DNA of 64,000 nt, from NCBI GenBank assembly GCA_964017065.1, contig OZ024791.1:5880547-5944546 (forward strand). Direction: 5' to 3'. The DNA comes from Haliclona indistincta. Its lineage: Eukaryota; Porifera; Demospongiae; Haplosclerida; Chalinidae. Every line of letters starts with the position of its first letter. The first letter of the stretch is position 1. Shown in pieces: positions 1 through 9,927 of the stretch. Both the position numbers and the translations under genes were made by a program. Under the pieces are notes generated by a model. That model made no database searches. It had not been told where the DNA came from and saw only the letters and a program-made list of their open reading frames with translations.

Positions 1-541
1 AGTTACATTTTTTAAAACATTTTGTTTTTACAAAATTGCAGTTAAAATGATACCTCAGTGTTGGCTTTGTGATAATGTCACACTCTACTAGTTTGTTGTG
101 TGTATACATGCTGTCGATGTGAACCACACTGCCAGCGGTGCTTCATTCAGAAACAATGAAAAATCGATATTCTGCCCTTTTTCGCTAAATAACGTTGGCA
201 ATGATTGTGTTACAATATACTGGGTTGACTGGAGCAGGCTAACGTGCATTGCTGCGTTGTTGGTGTCTCGAATTTGTTCCAACCATTTAACAAAGTGACC
301 TTTTTGCAAAATTCCAACCAAAAATGGGTGTAACATTGATTTTTTATTGTTAATGAACGAGCACCGTTGATAACAATACATTTATATTTGGAAACTTTGG
401 AGAGGGTTTTAATTTGGTGATTTTTGCCAATATTTAATCAAAATTAATGCTGATATGCTAAATAATTTCTTAACGTTCACCAAATTTACCCAACACCAGA
501 ACTTAGTCTAAAACTAAACATGATTTCAACATGTGTTTTAG
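1..541 (+). other. Probable RBMX2 intron / upstream sequence
   Basis: AT-rich sequence that runs directly into a splice acceptor (ag at 540-541) in front of the first recognisable RBMX2 exon. I see no convincing exon here, and the missing N-terminal half of the RNA-recognition domain must lie to the left of the window. The short open frames in this stretch match nothing I know and overlap each other on both strands. Confidence 0.6.
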
Positions 542-1609
542 GTATGGTGAAATTATCAATATCAACCTAGTTCGTGATAAGAAGACAGGAAAGTCCAAGG
601 GGTTCTGTTTCATTGCTTATGAAGATCAGCGGAGCACAATAGTTGCAGTGGACAACTTCAACGGCACTAAGGTGAGGAGGAGCTAGCTGCACACCAGTGA
701 CGTGATCAATGATCTTAAGTACAAAATTATTATTCATTTTGTATACATTATAGGAGTAAACATGTTGTGTTTTCAAAAAGGTTATCCTGTTTACGCTTTT
801 AAACTACTCAGTGTTGATTCTTTTAATGGCTATGCAAAATGTCTTTGTCAACCAACTAACATTTATTCACTACAGTTATGTGGGCGGCCTATTAGAGTTG
901 ACCACGTAAAAGAATATCGTAGACCACAGGACGAGAAAGGAAATGAAGTCGTAGAAGAAGGATGTGCTCCTAAGACACCATCACCCTCACCACCTCCCTC
1001 ACCCTCGCAGGTACACCAATCCACTAAACTGCATAATATGATTGTTGCTTCAAGTTACAGGAGATCACCAAGAAGCCAAAGAAAAAGAAAAAAGAAAAGA
1101 AGGAGAAGAAAGAAAAAAGGAAGAAAAAGAAGTTGACAAAAGCGGCATTATCATCTGAAGATTCTGATCGAGACTCAGATAATAGTCCGGCTAGAGAAAG
1201 AAGGAAAGAGCCAGAATATCAGAGACGAAGCAGGAGTAGAGACAGGAATAGAAGTGGTAGTGTGGAGAGGGTGAAGAGTAGAAGTGATTGTGATGAGAAA
1301 TCTCAGAATTGGAGAGCAGAACAAAGAGATACTTTCCGTAGAAGAGGTGATAGCCGAGAAAGAAGACGACCCAGAAGCACGAGCAGAGAAAGGAGGCCAG
1401 AGCGCAGAAGTAGAAAACGAGATAGCAGCAGTGATGGCAGGTCTAGAAGCAGGAGCCGAGAAAGAAGGCAAGATAGAAGAGCTGGTAGGAGTCGATCAAG
1501 GAGTAGAGAGAGGAGATCCCATGGCAGCAGTAGACGCAGAAGCAAGGAAAGGATGGGAGGTAGATATCATAGAGACTCGAGAAGCAGGAGTAGAAGTAGA
1601 GGGAGGTGA
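542..1609 (+). CDS. RBMX2: RNA-binding motif protein RBMX2 (Ist3/Snu17 family), 3' part
   Basis: RBMX2 is the animal counterpart of yeast Ist3/Snu17, a component of the retention-and-splicing (RES) complex on the activated spliceosome. Three exons are visible: 542-671, 876-1010 and 1061-1609, with matching phases. The first encodes the second half of an RRM with the family-typical runs NLVRDKKTGKSKGFCF and EDQRSTI; the second carries GRPIRVDHVKEYR, the end of the RRM. The last exon is a lysine-rich block (about 20 residues, mostly K and E) followed by a long RS/RE/RD-rich tail ending in SRSRSRGR. The start codon and first RRM strands lie upstream of the window. The long SR tail is longer than a minimal RES protein needs but typical of animal RBMX2. 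Identification is strong for the RRM, family-level for the tail. Confidence 0.88.
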
Positions 1610-1971
1610 AGAAAGAACTTGATGACAATGGTTATACTTCAATACTGACCTGATTGTCAGAATAACATTCACTAGTCAATAATATGAAATTTGGATTGTG
1701 AGAGAGCATTTGCTAACAACAGTACACAACAACAGTGAGCACATGTACCGGTAGGCAAACACATGTTCTCAACTTGGTACACACAATACAACACTTGCCT
1801 AGAGTACAATAGCTTGGTAAGTAGTGCATTTTTGGTATGAACAAACTACCATCTACAAGTCTAAACTATAAATATCTCAAATTTCTAGGAGCCGGAAGGT
1901 AGACAAACAGTTTTGAAGGTGCTTATAACTACAATGTGTTTCGGCGATGAAATGATGTCACAATGATGTCA
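1610..1971. other. Convergent 3' intergenic region
   Basis: Gap between the RBMX2 stop (1609) and the coactosin-like stop (1972), which face each other. It should hold both 3' UTRs and polyadenylation sites. I see no gene, repeat or RNA structure in it. Confidence 0.5.
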
Positions 1972-4393
1972 TCACTTGACGTGGCTTTTTGATCCACTGG
2001 CACTAGAAACTTTATCTATAATTGCCCTCAAGGTGACTTCTGAAGAGGTTGTGGCAAATATGTTCACATGCGCCACCTGATAAAACAAAAATTCAGCAAC
2101 AATAATTTTCAGCATCAAAATTCTGAATTTCATTTTCACCTTAAAAATTTCTTCCATGTTTCCTTTCTGGGTGGTAAGTCTTGCCTTGTCCATAGCTTTT
2201 ACATCTTCTCCCAACCATCGGATATAGACAAACTTGACGGTGACAATGTCATCAACTTTATCAATCTTTGAGAGGGTAAGAAGTGATCACGAGAGCAACA
2301 CTTGACTACACTTACAATTCGAAGGAGACCGTAAGCGGCAGTTGCAGGTGTCAGATATTGGTTCATGCACTCAACCATTGCATTGCTCTCCTCGTTTCCT
2401 GATGCTATCACTGTAAGTGGGTTCTTACATTTATTGCCTTCAAATCCAGTCAGGCACCTATGCACACACACACACACACAAGCATCATTGTTAGTGTTAG
2501 CGTGCATGTGCGTGCACGCATACATGTGTATAATAATTATTTTCTGTACAATGCATACCAGTTGAGATCATCTGAATCTGAACGTATCTTCTCGATGGCT
2601 TCTTTAACACTATCATCAACATTCAACCCTAGTAGGAGTGAATGTGAAATGAACAGTTCTGCGACACCGCTTACCGGAACTGCCCTTGGCTTGTTGGGTA
2701 AATCCACCGAACGAAGATCCATGACCTCTAATCTTTTGAACAGTCTGAGGAGCCGTGCTGGTAGGTGAGGTGGGAACACGAGAAGCACTGCTGGAGGTGT
2801 GGCTTGTGAAACCACGCTCCTAGAAAAGTGTATAGATGCTAGCAATCTATATGCATGTACAACTCACTGGACGTGTTTTTCCTTCACATGCATCAAGAAC
2901 CTTGCTCTTAGTACCACTATAGAGAAGAGCCAATGTCACACATGACGTCATCATTGTATGAGACATGTACCTTGTTTCCTGGATACGATTCATAATTTTC
3001 TCATGGTCTAGATCGTCCTGAGAATCAGCATCAAACACAACTTGATAGGGCTATAAGGTAGTGAAAAATAAGTATAATGATAAAGTCTCGTTATGATAAT
3101 CATATCTTTGTACTCACAATGATAGTGATCACATTTCACTGCACCAGTGTACAAGCCAAGTAACAAACACTGATGTTTACATTTTGTTTTAATTACATGT
3201 ATACTCACTTACAAAGTAACTTTATGAGTATCAATTAAGCTATGGTAACCTTTACTACACAGAATATTGAATTATACCAAGACCACAAGACAATGACCAA
3301 ATAAGGCAGTTTAGATAATTCACCACCTGGTAGTAGCTAGCTCACTAACACACACACACAGACCAAAGGTTCTTGATCTGTAGTCTGTAATAACAAGCAT
3401 GATAGGAACGTACAGCATCACATTGCTGGCATAGACTCTAACATCACTATTGACTGCTATTAAGACATGCCATACAGGTCTGTGTGTACTTCAAACACTG
3501 ATCTATACATTATGTAGTATAGATAGGAATGTATAAGTGTCTGTGTGTGTATACTGTGGGTGAATTCCACTAGTGACAAAAATTCTTTGGTCGATAATTA
3601 GCTAAACCACCAGATATGACTATATTAGGAAAACATTGGTGGACAACAATATTCCAATAGGAAGAAGAGAAGAAGATCGAGAGAAAACAGAGTGTGCAAG
3701 CTTACATTAAAGTGCTTCTCAATGCTTCCTGAGACGACTCCATATTTTCCACGTTTGACGTATGACACGGAATCTCCAATCCATCGAATGTATGCAAACT
3801 TTGTCGTCTTTGACATGTCAATAGTCTCATGGATACGAACTGTGAAGGACAGCAGATGGCTAATTAATAACAGTCCTTGGTGAAAATTGTAATGTGCACA
3901 ACATGATAATCAGTCTGAACAAATTCCTGCTTTATTGATCTTGACAGCAAAGTGTGTTTATCCATAGCCAATACTGTGTGTACGCAAAACATTAGTGTAC
4001 GCTTGTGACAGTTCTAAAAATCATGTGCCTATGTCTACTACAGCATATTGCATATAACAGCAGCATTGTGTACAGAGGGCGTTTTGAAACTGAGAAAATA
4101 GTTCACTTACGCAGTCCATACATCACTTGAGTATTGTCCACATTGGGTACAAGTCCCTCGATTCCATCTGATCCAGATGCCACCACGTCTATAACATTTG
4201 GATTCCCATCCACATGCCCCACTAGGACCCTGAAAAAACAAAACAGCACATGCAGTACAGCACTCTTGTGCCTAGCTAGAAGACCTTCTATTTTCTGTAC
4301 TGCTTACCAGTTGGTTTCTGTGGCGTCTGATCGCACGTCAGCGATGCTCTGTTGTAGGGATGCCTCGTCCAAAACAGTCACTTCGGTAGACAT
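1972..4393 (-). CDS. Coactosin-like protein with two ADF-H domains
   Basis: Actin-filament-binding protein of the ADF-H/coactosin class. By frame and phase I assemble ten exons: 4308-4393, 4111-4229, 3706-3839, 2971-3050, 2868-2916, 2675-2819, 2559-2628, 2316-2457, 2140-2265 and 1972-2076, giving 351 residues. The first domain begins MSTEVTVLDEASLQQSI and includes KTTKFAYIRWIGDSVSYVKR and KYGVVSGSIEKHF, close to the KFALxxWIGExV...KR signature of coactosin. After a Ser/Thr-rich linker of about 60 residues a second copy follows, with SDSDDLNWCLTGF, VKFVYIRWLGEDVKAMDKAR and QKGNMEEIF. The two halves align residue for residue, including the GLLRI segment before each KF(A/V)YIRW strand. Usual coactosin has a single domain of about 140 residues. 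Twinfilin also has two ADF-H domains but lacks this signature. Intron between 2559 and 2457 contains an (AC)n run. Confidence 0.82.
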
Positions 4394-4744
4394 GGCTACA
4401 GTAGAACTGTGTACCAACAAAACGAAATCGAGTAACAGAGACTAAAGAAGATAAGGCTCACCACAAGCGGTGCAAGTAGGTGCAAAACTAGGGGAGGGAA
4501 TGGTCCAAGGCGTGCAGGAGGTGGCTAATAACCGCAATGGAGTGATCACTCAATGAATAATTATTATTATTGTTAACAGTCAATGAGCCACTCCCTCTAG
4601 ATGATTGGCGCCACCGCCCTTATGCTGACGTTCTCACTTTTGATTTGCATGACATTTCAATTCACCACCAATCACGTTGTACGCCCACCTAGCTTTCGCG
4701 GGAGCAGTAGGCGGGAAAAATAAACACTGTACTCGCGTTCCAAT
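4394..4744. promoter_or_regulatory. Shared upstream region of coactosin-like gene and TUBGCP3
   Basis: The start codons of two diverging genes lie 351 bases apart. Within the gap are a forward CCAAT box (4668-4672), an inverted CCAAT (ATTGG at 4604-4608), an octamer ATTTGCAT (4643-4650) and a CRE-like TGACGTT (4626). A bidirectional promoter is the simplest reading; the individual sites are short and could be chance. Confidence 0.45.
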
Positions 4745-7700
4745 ATGATGTCCAGACCAGCAAGAGGAACAGAGGAGATCCTTCCTGAGCTACTACATCA
4801 GTTGTGTGTCATACACGCCAGGGACGGCAGTGAGCCCAGTGTTGTGTGTGCGCATGCTGAGGCTCTCTAATTAACGAGCAGCATCCAACCAAGGTCTCCT
4901 TCTTTTCTCCAGAGCAAGTTACTCACTTATACAGACACTGCCTCAGTCTCATTGGATGGTAACCAAAAACAACATTATGGTAACCTGTATTTCAATATTA
5001 TTTCACCCAGTGATGTGGCAGCTTCAGGCATTCCGGATGAGTTTAAATTGTGTGAACGAATACAAAAGAAATGTAAAATGCATGATGAGCACATGTATCT
5101 TAATGCTCGTCTTTATTTCTCAGTGGTACTTCAACACAAGGAGAGGGATGCCCTTCGATTTACTGAACTGCACAGACGACTAAAATCTCATGTACGTGTG
5201 CATGCATGGTATGCATAATCATCGTGTAGTGCATGGCTGATAATGTAGAAAGATACACTCGGAATTATCTCTATCTACACATACGTACAGGTTCTAGTGA
5301 GTCACTGCCCAGCCATATTACAGTTTTTATTAACTCTCAGCAACGAAACAGCAACGAAAAAGGTAAAATGACTGTACATGTAGTAAATAATCATTGTATG
5401 AATTTTTTGTTATAATTTTATTTATGTCTGTAATTTTTTTGCGCAGCAAAAAAATTATGTTTAGTTTTTGTGTGTTGTTTCAGCCCATCCTAGCTCAGGA
5501 CAGCTTGCTGGGTGATGTTGCTCTACCTTCATCTCTTCTTCCCATGAGCAGAACACACATGAATGGTGGGCACAGCTCAGTTCCTCCTCTTGGTGGGTAC
5601 AAAGCATTGGTAAAATTTACTGTGTACTATATCTTTCAGATCTTAGTAAAAGAAGCAGACATGACCACACACGTGATACCACTAAATCTTGTAAGTTTAT
5701 TATCTGAGCACTCTTAAGGTGGCGGTACCCTATTTAGTGCGTACAATATTGCGCATATAATGCGCACTATGAATATCATCATGTCATGTATGTACTAATA
5801 CAGCTGTGGTTGGCTCGCGGTTTACTGGAGACTCGGTACTGGTGGACTTTTTCTGCGTCAAAGTTTTCGATCAGCTCTAATCAGCGGACCGTGTGACCAG
5901 GTTTTCTCCGTTCTACAAAGGCATGGGCAGGGCCAGTGACTAAAAATATTGTCGAAAAAGAAGTAGTTTGAAATTTATGGCTCAAAGAAGGCGCGGGATC
6001 GCCCTTGAGTTTTAACATATCGTGTCATTTCTCGGCGCTAGCTTATCAGGACATCTGCAGACTAGGAATGGCCCTCCGCTGGATGTAGAACCATCGATTG
6101 GCGGTGTTTTTTCGTGTTTCTCTGGCAAGGCTGGGACAAAAGTTGACGCAGAAACTCGAAAAATTCAACGATGTGCTTTGTGGTCGCTGCTGCCTAGCCA
6201 CTTTACATCTGAACTTAGCTTTAAGATTGCTGCAGAAGAACAGTCCTTGGCGTCTCTGTTACTTGTCTTTGCGCCATTGTAGCGCGTTTCGTCTCGATAC
6301 AGTGTTCGCATAATATTTTGCTTGTAACTCATGAATAATTAATGAGCAAAGGTGTACCGCCACCTTAAAACTTGTCTATCTACTCATCAGATGAATCAGG
6401 AACTAGTGGTTTGGGTAGCACATGGAGATCAGACCATTCCATGAGAGGCCCTGTAGTAAACCACAGGTAATGCAATTTTGTAGAAAATTAAGTAATGATT
6501 CTTAATAATCATGAGAATATATTTTTTATTGTACTACTAGTGATTCTGGTTCTGTGAGTCAAAGGAGTGCGCCTAATGTGATGTCTTCATTGCTTAGACC
6601 TGTCTCTAGATCTGCTGCTGAAAAGAGTATGCATACCACACCGCATGTCGAGTAGGTAGCTGTTGGTGTGCGTCCCTACAGCATCTAGTGATGTTGAGGT
6701 GTCAGAGAGAGCTCTTCTAGCTGACCTCATGTTTGCTTGTCAAGGTATCAACGGACGCTACATTCAGTTCTCAGCTTCAGCCGATGCCTACAGACTCAAC
6801 TACAAGGTAACACATCCCTAGTATGAGCATTGGTTGCCAAAATTATTGTCACCTACTGTAAGACTTATAATTTTTTTGGTATAATTATCTAGCTTTTTGT
6901 CTACAGGTCTCAATCAATTCCTCTCAAAGGTCTCATTGTCATAAGCTAGCTGAGCTAGGCTGGCTGTTTCAAAAGATCAGAAAGTACATCGACACAAGAA
7001 GTCTTGATCCTTCTTATGGATTGGTTGTACAGGTATGTATTATCACTGTATTAGTGTTGCTAATATTATACTGATGTGCGTAGAGTTTCTGTTCAGCGTT
7101 GCTATTAGAGTTGACTGAGTACTATCGTCTCGTAGCAGTACTGGAAGCTCAGGTCAGGTTTAAAAATTATAGTGTACTCTGGACTCTCCTGAGTCTAGCT
7201 TCAGTCATTTAGTCTAAGAAACTTAATTTTCTCAGATGTTTACAGTTAGTCTAATCCACTCAGTTGTCATCTGATCAAAGCAGAGGTAGTGACAGTCTTA
7301 CTCTGAGGAGACTGGTGGTCTGGACCAGAGAGCCCCTCAAGAGACTCAAGACTCTAGCTATACTAGTTGATGCCTGCAAACGTGGGTGTGGTGTGTGGTG
7401 TTATGTGTGTGGTATGGCGTGTTATTGTATAGGGCTCAGAGGAGGCGCCCTGGTGTCTAAGCTGTTCACGTTCACACAACATGGTGACCCTGAAGTGAAA
7501 AAGACTGTGCAGCACATTCTCAATCAGGTACACACACACACACACACACATCATTACATGAATATTGAATCTTTTTCAGGTGTATCGTCCTATCAATTCT
7601 TTACTGAACTCGTGGATCTTTGATGGGCAAATGAAGGACCAGTATAGTGAAGTTAGTTTATCTTCTCTTTGTCTCATATCTTACTGTCACTACAGTTCTT

Positions 7701-9611
7701 CATAGCAGCTGATCTCAAAGTCTCTAATGAAAGGTTGTGGCAGTCTAAGTATTCTATTCGTAGCTCAATGCTGCCGAAGTTTATATCACAGGATTTAGCG
7801 CAGAAGGTATGCCCATAGAAGGAATTGTGTCCTTATAATTGCAATACGTCTCTGAAGATACTAATCGTGGGGAAATCTATTAATTTTCTGCGGCGGCGTT
7901 GCCATGATAACACACAGTTGTTCTCAAATGCTCAAAGAAGTTGGTTTCTAACCGAAGCAGGTCTGTCTCCATTGTGAATGCACTCTCCATTTACTGCATC
8001 AACAGGTGATTCAAGCTTCCAGTCCATGGCTGGTCCTAGTCTGGACAGCATTGTTACCACCACCTACACTGAAACCAGCAGACACCTTCTTGAAGTGCTC
8101 AATACATCATACTCTTTCGGAGAACATTTAATGGTTATTAAGTCTACGATGTTCAGTGCTCAGACATTACAATGTACTTTGTTTTAGGCAATGAGACGGT
8201 ACCTGCTTCTTGGTCAGGGAGACTTTGTACAGCACCTCATGGATCTGCTACAGTATGCATCCAGTCTTCTTCAGCCTCCTGTGCATCTTCTCTCTCTCTC
8301 CCTCTGTAGTACTGAGCTTTCCAAGCCAGCATCCTCTCTATACTTGCACAACTTAACTGCTGTACTAGAATCTGCCGTGCGTGCCACTAATGCACAGTAT
8401 GATGATCAAGATGTCCTGAACAGACTGGACGTTAAGATGCTTGATGTGAGCTCACTCACAACACGTGACCTTTAATGTACTTCATATCTCTACAGTTGTC
8501 ACCAGGAGACAAGGGCTGGGATGTCTTCAGTCTCAACTATCATGTTGACGGACCAATCAATACGGTACAGATTTACCCATAAGTGTTATGTAATACATTG
8601 CTGTCTGTAGGTGTTTTCACCAGAGGCCATGACCAGTTATCTAACGGTGTTCAACTTTCTCTGGAGAGCAAAGAGAATCGAGTTTTGTCTTGCTGGAATG
8701 TGGCGCAACCAGATGAACTATCGGCTACAGCTAGCAGCTCTCCCTGGTCAGTGTGCTGTAGTAGTTAAACCTCTTCTTACTTACTATGCAGAGCTCCACC
8801 CCACTCTCAGACACTCTCAGCTACTCACAGCTGCTCTAGTTCACTTCACCTCTCAGTTACAATATTACATCATGTTTGAGGTACAGTACTCATGCACACC
8901 AACATATGCTCAGTTTCAACTTGTACTCAGTGTCTTGAGTGTTGTTGGGATAAGCTGTTGAGAAAAACGAATGCCGCCAGTGACCTTGATCAGGTAATAG
9001 CTGCCCACAATGAGTTCCTCACTGTGGTGACTACCCGCTGCTTGCTGGATCCTAGCAGTCAGGTTAGTCCTCCTTGGATTAATGGTTGGTTTTGAGTAGC
9101 TTTTGTTTGTGCAGATGCTGCTAACACAACTGCGGACATTGTTTGATCTTATTGTTGACTTTCAAGGCAAACAGGAGGCTATGTTTGATGCCTTTCTAGG
9201 TGAGGCTAAGCTAAGGAAACAGTTTGGTGCATTGAAAACAGGGAGAGCTGAACAGGTAGGAAGAGAAGATATGGACGGGAAGAATGTGGAGTCCACTTAT
9301 ACGACTTTTTTTAGGGAGAATGGGGTGTGACTCAGAGACAGATGGATGAGGAGTATGAGAGAAGAGAAGACTTTTATAAAACACATGTTGTCAGTTTCCG
9401 GTCACAGTTTACCGTGATTGAGCAGACCTACACAGTAAGCTTTGAGATAGGGGATGGTTAGTGAGAAGGTGATATGGTGATTCTTTGCTAGGAAACACTT
9501 CAAAGTTTCTTGGAGAGGTTGGAGGACCATAGTGAAGAGAACTTGCAATTTCTGGCACGTAGACTGGACTTTAACAGGTTCTATCGTGAGCCTGACACCA
9601 GTACAGTGTAG
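4745..9611 (+). CDS. TUBGCP3: Gamma-tubulin complex component 3
   Basis: GCP3 is a core subunit of the gamma-tubulin small complex that nucleates microtubules at centrosomes and spindle poles. The gene is split into many short-intron exons. Starting at MMSRPARG (4745), recognisable pieces in order are an N-terminal helical part ([16 protein letters not shown]), the start of the grip1 domain ([20 protein letters not shown]), [38 protein letters not shown], then [20 protein letters not shown] and [19 protein letters not shown], and the grip2 part with [34 protein letters not shown] and [13 protein letters not shown]. The end reads [17 protein letters not shown] and stops at 9609-9611. The [12 protein letters not shown] and DYHVDGPI blocks are diagnostic for GCP3 rather than GCP2. 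One intron (5691-6390) is almost entirely a transposon; another carries an (AC)n run near 7531. Confidence 0.9.
5714..6368. mobile_element. Non-autonomous DNA transposon with TTAA target duplications
   Basis: TTAA occurs at 5714-5717 and 6365-6368. Between them lies a 647-base element whose ends are inverted: GGTGGCGGTACCC on the left and GGGT-like GTGTACCGCCACC on the right, one mismatch in 13. TTAA duplications are known for the piggyBac and Kolobok superfamilies; ends beginning with purines (GG) and finishing with pyrimidines (CC) fit Kolobok better. No transposase is encoded; the internal open frames (for example near 6022-6282) match nothing. The element fills an intron of TUBGCP3. Confidence 0.75.
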
Positions 9612-9927
9612 TCTATGCTATGTGCCGGTTGTTAATACTCACTTTATATTATTGTTGCATTACACGGTCAAGTTGCTTCTTATGGGGTATGGTATCCTTG
9701 GTAACCGATTAGGTAGCCTAGTAACTGTGTAATACCAGCTGAGATACACCCAACACAGACATTTCAGACGCTTCACCCACAACAAAGTTGGCATGCAGCG
9801 CTGAAGTGAATTGAGAAGTTGATTGATAAAAGTTCATAAAACAGATGACACGATGATGCAGACATACCGTCACAATAATATAGCAGGTTCAAAGAGAGTA
9901 CAAAACATAATATTATGTAAACCAGGT
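9612..9927. other. Convergent intergenic region
   Basis: Gap between the TUBGCP3 stop and the stop of the minus-strand unknown protein at 9928. It must hold both 3' UTRs. No coding sequence, repeat or structured RNA recognised. Confidence 0.5.

Noticed and set aside
1133..1628. Overlapping open frames on both strands at the RBMX2 end
   Set aside because: They are shadows of the repetitive SR-rich tail; only the frame continuous with the RRM exons is supported.
2460..2479. (AC)n microsatellite and similar runs near 7531, 14325 and 47541
   Set aside because: Ordinary simple repeats in introns or gaps; no sign of function.
6022..6313. Open frames of 71-86 codons inside the TUBGCP3 intron
   Set aside because: They lie wholly within the TTAA-flanked transposon, overlap in two frames and resemble no transposase or known protein.
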